From JBPCPM01 sp050999155 (GTDB lineage: Bacteria; Actinomycetota; Thermoleophilia; Solirubrobacterales; 70-9): a DNA stretch of 5,851 nt. Every line of letters begins with the position of its first letter. Position 1 is the stretch's first letter. Made by a program: the position numbers and the translations under genes. The stretch covers positions 1-5,851 of the forward strand of contig JBPCPM010000118.1 in assembly GCA_050999155.1 (NCBI GenBank). The letters run 5' to 3'. The notes beneath the pieces were generated by a model. The model was given only the letters and a program-made list of their open reading frames with translations. It did no database searches and had not been told where the DNA came from. Positions 1 through 5,851 of this stretch are shown here, in pieces.

Positions 1-199
1 CCAGGTGCCCTTTGGGGTTTCCCCCCTGTTTCTCCCTCTCCCTTTTTTTTGGGAGCGCTTTGTGGGGTCTCCTCGCGCGCCCTCGCCCAGGCCCCAGTGC
101 CTGTCACCTGGTCTCGCAGCAGGTACCTCCCGAACAACCGGTGCACGACCTGGCCAGAATCCGTATCGCGCTTTTGGCCTATTAGCATCGCGGTGACCA
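1..199. other. Upstream region without an identified gene
   Basis: No confident gene lies here. Bases 18-50 are almost all pyrimidine and include an eight-T run at 43-50, unlike the rest of the window. The third + frame is open from base 3 to a TAG at 183-185, and its last part reads like ordinary protein (about 14 residues ending in ...RIRIALLAY). It could therefore be the C-terminus of an upstream gene ending 14 bases before the next ATG, but its first part is not protein-like and I recognise no family. A TGA at 194-196 lies in the frame of the downstream gene, so that gene cannot begin further left than base 197. I see no convincing promoter or terminator. Confidence 0.4.
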
Positions 200-2797
200 A
201 TGCGCATAGGCCCCCCCGGCAAGCCCAAGATCGACCATCACGGAGGTCCTCTCACCCCAGGAGCCGCCGCCCGCGTTCTCACTGATCTCCCCAGGGGGCT
301 CGGGCTCGCCGTGACGGGCATGCACGAGGAGGTCACCTATGACGATTTGCACGGTCGGGCGAATCAGATCGCCCACGCGATCCTGGCGCGGAGCGGTGGC
401 GTCCCTCCGGGAGCGGTGGCGCTGCTTCTCGACCACGACGTCGACGCTATCGCCGCGGCCCTCGGCATCCTCAAGGCCGGTGGCCACTACGTGGCCCTGG
501 GTCCTAGTGGTTCCTCGGAGCGCATGCGCTTGGTGCTCGCCGACGCAGGAGCTCGCGTCGTGGTGACGCAACGGCGCCATCTTGAGACCGCCCAGACCCT
601 GCAGGACGATCCGCGGGATCCATTGGCCATCGTCGAGCTGGCAGACGCCCACCGTGAACCTACGGCCGAGGTCGGTGGCACCCCCGCCCCCTCCGACAGG
701 GCGATGATCGCCTACACCTCAGGCTCGACCGGCCAGCCAAAGGGCGTCTGGCACGATCACGCCTCGATCGCGGAGGGTACGCGGGCGTACGCCGAGCTGA
801 TCGAGATCCGATCGGCCGACCGGCTTTCGCTGCTTCACAGCCTCGTCACGATGGCCAGCGCGACGACGCTTTGGACAGGCTTGCTGAACGGCGCGACGAT
901 CGCACCGCATGACCCCCGGCTGGCTTCGCAACAGCGGCTACTTGAGTGGATTGGCGAACGGGAGATCACCGGTCTGCACCTGGTTCCCACGCTGTTTCGG
1001 CGGTTGGCGGCCGAAACCAGCAGCGACGCACTGACGCGCCTGCGGTTCCTCCGCCTGGGCGGGGAATCCATCACGCGCAGCGACTGGGAGCTCTGGCGAG
1101 CTCACTGCCATCCGGCGTCCCGCCTTCACGTGGGCTTCGCCTCGACCGAGGTCGGGCTGGTGCGACACGGGGTCTATGAAGGCCCCGAACACCCTTCGGC
1201 CGAGATGCTCCCCTTGGGTGACCCGGTCCCCGGCAAGGAACTCCTTGTCGTCGACGGAAGCGGCCAACCGGTACCGCCCGGCACCGTCGGCCGGATCGTC
1301 GTGCGGGGACGGCACCTCTTCGGCGGCTACCACGGGCTCCCGGCGGAAACGGCGCAGGTGCGCACAGTGCAAGCTGATGGGCTGACCGTCTTCACGAGCG
1401 GCGATCTGGCGCGCTACGACCGGCGCGGACGCCTGTTTCACGCCGGACGCGTCGACGCACAGGTGACGATCCGCGGTCACCGTGTCGAACCCGCAGAGAC
1501 CGAGCATGCGTTGCGGCGCCTTCCGTGGGTTCGCGATTCGGCTGTGGTTGCGAAACCCACCGACGACGGCGATACGCACCTGGCCGCGTTCGTTGTCGCA
1601 GATGACGCCAACGAGCCGCATCGACGGGTGCTTCAGGCCCATCTGCGTGAGTACCTTCCCACCTACCTGACACCATCGAGCGTCGAGCTGCTCGATGCGC
1701 TGCCGTTGCTGCCCAGCGGGAAGGTCGATCGCCCCGCACTCGCCGCTCGGCCCTCCCCGCCGGCTCGGGGGCGGGCCCGGACCCCCAACGAGGTCGAGAA
1801 AACGATCTTGGAGGTGTGGCGTCGAGTGCTCGATTCGCCCCTGGCGGGCCTGCGCTCTGACTTCTTCTTGGACCTCGGCGGAGACTCGCTGGACGCCGTC
1901 GAGATGCTCCAGGAGGTTGGCGAGCTGTTCGGCTTCGACCTTCCCCTGGAGACCCTCAACGATGCGTCAACCGTGGAGACGCTGGCCAAGCTGATCCAGG
2001 ATGACGGCTGGCGCCCTCCGCATGCGGGGATCCTTGTGGTCAACGAGGCTGGCACCCGCGTACCGGTTTTTGGGGTCTGCGGCTTGCAGGGCCACGCGTT
2101 GAGGCTGATGATGGTCGGCCACGCCCTGGGCGCCGATCAGCCGTTCTACGGGCTGCAGCCACCGGGCATGGACTGGCAACGCGCAGGCTGCCACTCCATC
2201 GAAGACATGGCACGGCACTACCGCGGCGTCATCCGTTCCATTCAGGACCGAGGTCCGTACCACCTGGTCGGGGCGAGCTTCGGGGGGGTATTGGCCTTTG
2301 TCATAGCCACCCAGCTCGAAGCCGAAGGTGAGAACGTTCGCCTACTCGCAATGCTCGACACCAAGCCACCGGACTGCCAGCTCGCCGATCGCGTCGACCG
2401 GGCGCCAAGACGGGACCGCCTGGGGGGCCAACGCAGCGACGATCCTCTCGTCTCCATGGGGCTACGCGTTGGGCGCCAACACCAAGACGCGATGTGGCGA
2501 CATGTGCTGACACGGCCATTCGGAGGAGAGATCGTCTACTTCCGGTGCGAGGACCCGGGAGCAGCGGAGAAGCTGGAATCCCGCGCCCGCGCGGTACGGC
2601 GTCTGGTGCGCTGGGGGAGGAGGGCCCGGGCGGCGCGGGAGACCGATCGTCGCAAGCTCTGGTCCCACTTCGCGGCTGCAGGGGTCCGAACCGTCGAGGT
2701 CCCTGACAAACACGGCAAGTTTCACCGTGAGCCGCAGTTCTCTGCCGTCGTGGAGGAGCTTCGATGCCGGCTGGCGATCACGGAGCCCCCCTCGTGA
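200..2797 (+). CDS. NRPS-like synthetase, adenylation-carrier-thioesterase (A-T-TE), no condensation domain
   Basis: This protein should activate a carboxylic acid as an acyl-AMP, load it on its phosphopantetheine arm, and release the product through a thioesterase. The adenylation domain (about residues 20-515) shows core A3 (YTSGSTGQPKG, 172-182), A5 as FASTE (313-317), A7 with TSGD (Asp402), A8 (GRVDAQVTIRGHRVEP) and A10 Lys508 in LPSGK. The carrier domain (about 530-602) has LGGDS with Ser563 as the pantetheine site. The thioesterase (about 610-860) has GASFG with Ser693, Asp720 in MLDTKPP and His838 in PDKHGKF, a complete triad. There is no condensation domain. By alignment from memory to GrsA, the Asp235 position is Met218, so an alpha-amino acid substrate is unlikely. 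The ATG at 200 follows an in-frame stop and has no clear Shine-Dalgarno site; GTG 311 or ATG 320 are alternatives, but residues before them still look like the start of an adenylation domain. The end overlaps the next gene. Domain calls are firm; the substrate is unknown. Confidence 0.93.
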   Translation: MRIGPPGKPKIDHHGGPLTPGAAARVLTDLPRGLGLAVTGMHEEVTYDDLHGRANQIAHAILARSGGVPPGAVALLLDHDVDAIAAALGILKAGGHYVALGPSGSSERMRLVLADAGARVVVTQRRHLETAQTLQDDPRDPLAIVELADAHREPTAEVGGTPAPSDRAMIAYTSGSTGQPKGVWHDHASIAEGTRAYAELIEIRSADRLSLLHSLVTMASATTLWTGLLNGATIAPHDPRLASQQRLLEWIGEREITGLHLVPTLFRRLAAETSSDALTRLRFLRLGGESITRSDWELWRAHCHPASRLHVGFASTEVGLVRHGVYEGPEHPSAEMLPLGDPVPGKELLVVDGSGQPVPPGTVGRIVVRGRHLFGGYHGLPAETAQVRTVQADGLTVFTSGDLARYDRRGRLFHAGRVDAQVTIRGHRVEPAETEHALRRLPWVRDSAVVAKPTDDGDTHLAAFVVADDANEPHRRVLQAHLREYLPTYLTPSSVELLDALPLLPSGKVDRPALAARPSPPARGRARTPNEVEKTILEVWRRVLDSPLAGLRSDFFLDLGGDSLDAVEMLQEVGELFGFDLPLETLNDASTVETLAKLIQDDGWRPPHAGILVVNEAGTRVPVFGVCGLQGHALRLMMVGHALGADQPFYGLQPPGMDWQRAGCHSIEDMARHYRGVIRSIQDRGPYHLVGASFGGVLAFVIATQLEAEGENVRLLAMLDTKPPDCQLADRVDRAPRRDRLGGQRSDDPLVSMGLRVGRQHQDAMWRHVLTRPFGGEIVYFRCEDPGAAEKLESRARAVRRLVRWGRRARAARETDRRKLWSHFAAAGVRTVEVPDKHGKFHREPQFSAVVEELRCRLAITEPPS
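2752..2758 (+). promoter_or_regulatory. Ribosome binding site for ATG 2764 of the fusion gene
   Basis: GGAGGAG lies five bases before the ATG at 2764, inside the last codons of the synthetase gene. It supports the upstream start of the hydrolase-dehydrogenase gene and translational coupling to the synthetase. A second candidate pair (GGAG at 2782-2785, GTG at 2794) competes with it. Confidence 0.55.
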
Positions 2798-4812
2798 GCA
2801 GGAATAGGACCGCCCTCGTGCTGGTCGACCTCCAGCACGACTTTCTCTCATCCCCCCGCCTGCAGCCGCCGTCGGGCGCCCTCGTCGAGCGTGCGGAAGC
2901 CCTTCTCACCGGCTGGCGCGCACGCTCGGAGCCTGTCGTGCACCTCTGGACCACCGTCACGCGCGCAGAGGACCGGCGGATGCCGCATTGGCGCCGTGCC
3001 GGCCTTTGGCGGTGCGAAGAGGGAACTCACGGCCACGCCACGCCCGCCGCCCTGGCACCACGCGAGGGCGAGCTCGTAGTCCACAAAACCGATTACGACG
3101 GGTTTGCTGACACCTCCCTGCCCGCGCACCTACGAGGCCATGGTGTCGAAAAGATCGTGGTCGCCGGCACTCACCTTCATGCCTGCGTCCGAGCGACAGC
3201 GCTGGGCGCCTACCGTAACCGGCTGGACGTGGTAATCGCCGAAGACGCCACGGGCACCGACGATCCCGTGCACGCGGCGGCCACCCGAGCCTGGCTCGGG
3301 CGCCGCAGCATCACGTTCCGGACTGTCGCAGCCCTCCTGGAGCCCGCGACCCACCGACACCAGCCTTCGGCGGAGGAGCTACCGGGCCTGATCGACACGC
3401 AGGGCGAGACGCGGAGCGGGGCCGGGTGCCGACTCACGCACGAGGCCCCCGCCGCGACTGGAACGGTGGCGTGGAGCGTGATGGTCGGGGACCGTTCGGC
3501 GGTCGACAGGGCGGTGCGGGACGCGGCCGCAGCGTCACCGGAGTGGATCGACGCGGGGGGGGACGTCCGGATCGCGATGCTGAACCGGTTGGCTGACCAA
3601 GTCCAGGGGGACGCGGCGATGCTCGCGGATGCGATCGTCGCCGATGTCGGCAAGCCGATCGCGCAGGCGCGCGCCGAGGTCTCGCGCGCGGTGGCGCTCC
3701 TGCGAGCGGCGGCGGCGCGGGGAGACGACACCCGAACCTCCCCCTGTGGACCCGCTTCGGTGTCCGTGCAAAGGCCGCTGGGAACGGTTGCCCTCATCAC
3801 GCCGTGGAACAACCCGCTCGCCATCCCCGTCGGCAAGATCGCGCCGGCCCTCGCCTACGGCAACACCCTGACCTGGAAACCTTCCCCGGCCGGAACTCGT
3901 GTTGCCGTCTTGCTGCTACGTCTCGCAATCGCCGCGGGACTGCCTCCCGGGGTGGTGACGATGGTGGCGGGAGGTTCGCCGACTGCCTCAGATCTCATGG
4001 CGCATGGGAATGTCGACGCTGTGAGCCTCACGGGCGGGGAGCCCGCGGGCTGGGCTGCCCGCATCGCCTGCGCCCGCGGAGGCATCCCGCTACAGGCGGA
4101 GCTCGGCGGCAACAATCCCGCTCTCGTCTCGGCCGACACGGACCTCGATGAAGCCGCGGTCGCCGTGGCCGAAGGTGCGTTTGCGTTCTCCGGGCAGCGC
4201 TGTACCGCGAACCGGCGTGTCATCGTCGAGCGACCTGTGCTGGAACCGTTCCTCGGCCGGCTTCGAGAGGCTACGGCCGAGATCGCGTGGGCGAGGCCGA
4301 GCGAGGAGGCGACGGTAGCCGGGCCGCTCATCAGCACCGCAGCGCGGACCCGGGTCGAAGCCGCCCTCGCCCGGGCCGTCGACCATGGCGCTTCGCCGTT
4401 GGATCCGCCAGCGCCATGGGCAGACGAATCGGAGCTTCGCAGGGAGGGCGCCTACATGCCACCCGCAGTGGTCCGGTGCGACGATCCGACCCACGAACTG
4501 GTCCAGGAGGAAACGTTCGGCCCGGTCTTGGTGGTCCAGCCGGCCCAAGACTGGGACGAGGCGATCACCCTGGCCAACGGCGTGCGCCACGGTCTCGCAG
4601 CCGCAGCGTTCACGAGCTCCCGCGACCGGCAGCAGGCGTTTCGGCGCCACGTCCGGGCCGGCATGCTCAAGCTGGGATCGAGCACGGCGGGCGCCGACAT
4701 CGAAGCCCCTTTCGGCGGCTGGAAACACTCTGGCGTCGGCCCTCCCGAACACGGCGCCGCGAACCGGAGCTCCTGGACGAGGCAGCAAGCAATCTACGAA
4801 ACCGTGGGATGA
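2764..4812 (+). CDS. Fusion protein: isochorismatase-fold cysteine hydrolase + aldehyde dehydrogenase
   Basis: Two enzymes are joined in one 682-residue chain. Residues about 12-200 are an isochorismatase-fold hydrolase with the triad Asp22 (LVDLQHDF), Lys108 (VHKTDYDGF) and Cys141 (GTHLHACVRATA). Cys in this position is typical of amidases such as nicotinamidases, which hydrolyse C-N bonds, rather than of EntB/PhzD isochorismatases, which have Gly there. After a short linker, residues about 215-682 form an aldehyde dehydrogenase: PWNNP (Asn349), Lys372 in TWKPS, catalytic Glu446 in ELGGNNP, nucleophile Cys480 in GQRCTANR, EETFGPV (583-587) and GGWKHSG. It should oxidise an aldehyde to an acid with NAD(P)+. 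No signal peptide or membrane segment is seen, so it is probably cytosolic. The gene overlaps its neighbours by 34 bases (or 4 if GTG 2794 is the start, which removes ten residues) and by 4 bases downstream. A carbon-nitrogen bond and an aldehyde in one pathway are implied, but the substrates are unknown. Each domain is a confident assignment. Confidence 0.92.
   Translation: MPAGDHGAPLVSRNRTALVLVDLQHDFLSSPRLQPPSGALVERAEALLTGWRARSEPVVHLWTTVTRAEDRRMPHWRRAGLWRCEEGTHGHATPAALAPREGELVVHKTDYDGFADTSLPAHLRGHGVEKIVVAGTHLHACVRATALGAYRNRLDVVIAEDATGTDDPVHAAATRAWLGRRSITFRTVAALLEPATHRHQPSAEELPGLIDTQGETRSGAGCRLTHEAPAATGTVAWSVMVGDRSAVDRAVRDAAAASPEWIDAGGDVRIAMLNRLADQVQGDAAMLADAIVADVGKPIAQARAEVSRAVALLRAAAARGDDTRTSPCGPASVSVQRPLGTVALITPWNNPLAIPVGKIAPALAYGNTLTWKPSPAGTRVAVLLLRLAIAAGLPPGVVTMVAGGSPTASDLMAHGNVDAVSLTGGEPAGWAARIACARGGIPLQAELGGNNPALVSADTDLDEAAVAVAEGAFAFSGQRCTANRRVIVERPVLEPFLGRLREATAEIAWARPSEEATVAGPLISTAARTRVEAALARAVDHGASPLDPPAPWADESELRREGAYMPPAVVRCDDPTHELVQEETFGPVLVVQPAQDWDEAITLANGVRHGLAAAAFTSSRDRQQAFRRHVRAGMLKLGSSTAGADIEAPFGGWKHSGVGPPEHGAANRSSWTRQQAIYETVG
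2782..2796 (+). promoter_or_regulatory. Alternative start: GGAG plus GTG overlapping the synthetase stop
   Basis: GGAG at 2782-2785 is eight bases before a GTG at 2794-2796 that overlaps the synthetase stop codon (GTGA, 2794-2797). This is a classic translational-coupling junction and would start the fusion protein at VSRNRTALVLVDLQ, directly before the first strand of the hydrolase fold. It is about as plausible as ATG 2764. Confidence 0.45.
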
Positions 4813-5851
4813 GCGCCCCCGCTCACAATCGAGGTGTAGGCCCGCCGGTGGATGACCGGCCCGCAGACACGCGCCTGCTTCCAGCGGTCTCGCCTGACGC
4901 GCCTTCGGTGTCGGCAACGAGCGGGCTCGTGGTCGGATTCCTGACCGGTGAGGGAGTCGGGCCCCAGCTGACCGAGGCAGCCATGCGGGTTCTCAGGACC
5001 TCAGCCGACCTGCACGGCCGGCAACTGACCGTGCTCGAAGGCCCCGGGGTCGAGCGAGACGGTGTGTCGCCCGCCGTCACGCGGTTTCTCGGGGATGTCT
5101 TCGGCCGTGGTGGAGCAGTGCTCGCGGGACCCGTGGGAGGACGATTCGTGTACGACCTGCGCAGGGACTTCGATCTCTTTTGCAAGCTCGTCCCCGTCCG
5201 CCCATGGGAAGCGCTCGTCGGAATGTCGCCGTTCCGGCGCGAACATCTCGAGGACATCGACCTCGTGATCGTGAGGGAGAACGCGGCCGGGATCTACCAG
5301 GGCAATGGCCGCCGCGAGGGGGAAGGCCTCGATTCGCGCGTGTCACACACGTTCGGGTACGCGAGGCACGAGGTCGAGCGCATCGTGGGGGTTGCGGCCC
5401 GCATCGCGGCGGGCGCGAACGGGCGCCTCGCGGTTGTGATCAAGGACGGTGGGATGCCAGAGCTCAGCGCACTCTGGCGCGAAGGAGCTGCCGAGGCCTG
5501 CGAGCCGGTGGGGGTGAACCCCCTGTTCCTAGATGTCGACCTCTGCGCGTACAAGCTCGTGCGTGACCCTGCCGCGCTGGATGTGATCGTGGCGCCGAAC
5601 CTCTTTGGTGACGTCCTGGCCGACGTGTCCGCCCTGCTCCTCGGAGCGCGCGGGGCATCCTTCTCCGGGAACTTCGCTCCTTCGGGCGCCGCCGTCTACC
5701 AAACCAACCACGGCGCTGCCTTCGACCTGGCCGACTCGGACCTCGCAAATCCGGTGGGACATATCTCGGCGTTGGCGATGCTGCTGCGTGAGAGCGCGGA
5801 CGAACCCGCCGCAGCTCAGCAGATCCTCGCGGCCGTGGACTACGTGTGGCG
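4809..5851 (+). CDS. Isopropylmalate/isocitrate dehydrogenase family protein, divergent, 3' end missing
   Basis: The ATG overlaps the previous stop as ATGA (4809-4812), and the frame stays open to the window edge, giving 347 visible residues. Members of this family oxidise a 2-hydroxy acid with a 3-carboxylate and decarboxylate it to a 2-oxo acid, using NAD(P)+ and Mg2+ or Mn2+. The core starts near residue 40 with GFLTGEGVGPQ (usual GDGIGPE). Tyr163 (GIYQG), Lys212 (VIKDGG), Asp244 (DVDLCAYKLV), Asp268 and Asp272 (NLFGDVLAD) match the catalytic and metal residues. Asp306-Leu307 before ANP match the Asp-Ile pair of NAD-using isopropylmalate dehydrogenases, not the Lys-Tyr of NADP isocitrate dehydrogenases. 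Of the three substrate-carboxylate arginines, two are kept (Arg118, Arg156) and the third is Val128. A 38-residue N-terminal extension, rich in Pro, Ala and Asp, precedes the core; a later GTG start (for example 4848 or 4911) is possible, as no strong ribosome site precedes 4809. By usual family length, some 30-40 residues are missing. Family is firm; substrate is not, and a housekeeping LeuB is unlikely. Confidence 0.9.
   Translation, partial: MSAPAHNRGVGPPVDDRPADTRLLPAVSPDAPSVSATSGLVVGFLTGEGVGPQLTEAAMRVLRTSADLHGRQLTVLEGPGVERDGVSPAVTRFLGDVFGRGGAVLAGPVGGRFVYDLRRDFDLFCKLVPVRPWEALVGMSPFRREHLEDIDLVIVRENAAGIYQGNGRREGEGLDSRVSHTFGYARHEVERIVGVAARIAAGANGRLAVVIKDGGMPELSALWREGAAEACEPVGVNPLFLDVDLCAYKLVRDPAALDVIVAPNLFGDVLADVSALLLGARGASFSGNFAPSGAAVYQTNHGAAFDLADSDLANPVGHISALAMLLRESADEPAAAQQILAAVDYVW

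Noticed and set aside
14..50. Possible intrinsic terminator: GGGG-TTT-CCCC hairpin followed by a T run
   Set aside because: The stem is only four pairs and is separated from the T run by over 15 bases, unlike a working intrinsic terminator.
180..185. TATTAG as a -10 promoter element before the synthetase
   Set aside because: No -35-like hexamer is found at 16-18 bases upstream, and single hexamers occur by chance.
182..652. Open frame on the - strand (156 codons) near the start of the synthetase
   Set aside because: Opposite the adenylation N-terminal part, with no protein-like signature.
938..1642. Long open frame on the - strand (234 codons) within the synthetase gene
   Set aside because: It lies fully opposite well-conserved adenylation motifs, its translation resembles no family, and long antisense frames are common in high-GC coding DNA.
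2764..3365. Reading the hydrolase as an isochorismatase of a catechol siderophore cluster
   Set aside because: The nucleophile Cys is present, the adenylation domain lacks the Asn of dihydroxybenzoate-activating domains, and no isochorismate synthase or DHB dehydrogenase is in view.
4090..4917. Long open frame on the - strand (275 codons) opposite the aldehyde dehydrogenase
   Set aside because: Antisense to conserved dehydrogenase motifs with a composition typical of a shadow frame; no recognisable domain.
4809..5851. Housekeeping leucine-biosynthesis LeuB
   Set aside because: The Val in place of a substrate Arg, the divergent cofactor loop, the N-terminal extension and the biosynthetic neighbours argue against it.

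Overview
The window is high-GC bacterial DNA with strong G/C bias at third codon positions. This would fit an actinomycete, a myxobacterium or another high-GC secondary-metabolite producer; the sequence alone does not settle the lineage. Apart from roughly the first 200 bases it is solidly coding on the + strand. It holds three consecutive genes with overlapping ends, so they very probably form one operon. The third gene runs off the right edge.

Region by region: bases 1-199 hold no gene I can identify; they contain a pyrimidine-rich tract (18-50) and possibly the tail of an upstream reading frame ending at 185. Bases 200-2797 encode an 865-residue NRPS-like synthetase with the domain order adenylation - carrier protein - thioesterase and no condensation domain. 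Bases 2764-4812 encode a 682-residue fusion of an isochorismatase-fold cysteine hydrolase (N-terminal) and an NAD(P)-dependent aldehyde dehydrogenase (C-terminal), both with complete catalytic residues. Bases 4809 to the right edge encode a divergent member of the isopropylmalate/isocitrate dehydrogenase family, with catalytic Tyr/Lys/Asp residues kept but one substrate-binding Arg replaced by Val.

How they may work together (inference): the gene set looks like part of a small biosynthetic cluster. A beta-decarboxylating dehydrogenase of this family normally makes a 2-oxo acid. The adenylation domain lacks the Asp that normally binds an alpha-amino group (Met218 in its place), so it probably activates an acid without an alpha-amino group. 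The A-T-TE layout without a condensation domain is the one used by enzymes that dimerise or release 2-oxo acids such as aryl-pyruvates. A testable model is that the dehydrogenase supplies or tailors a 2-oxo acid, the hydrolase/aldehyde dehydrogenase fusion converts an amide- and aldehyde-containing intermediate to an acid, and the A-T-TE protein activates and releases the product. I do not recognise this exact combination as a characterised pathway, and no product can be named from the sequence.
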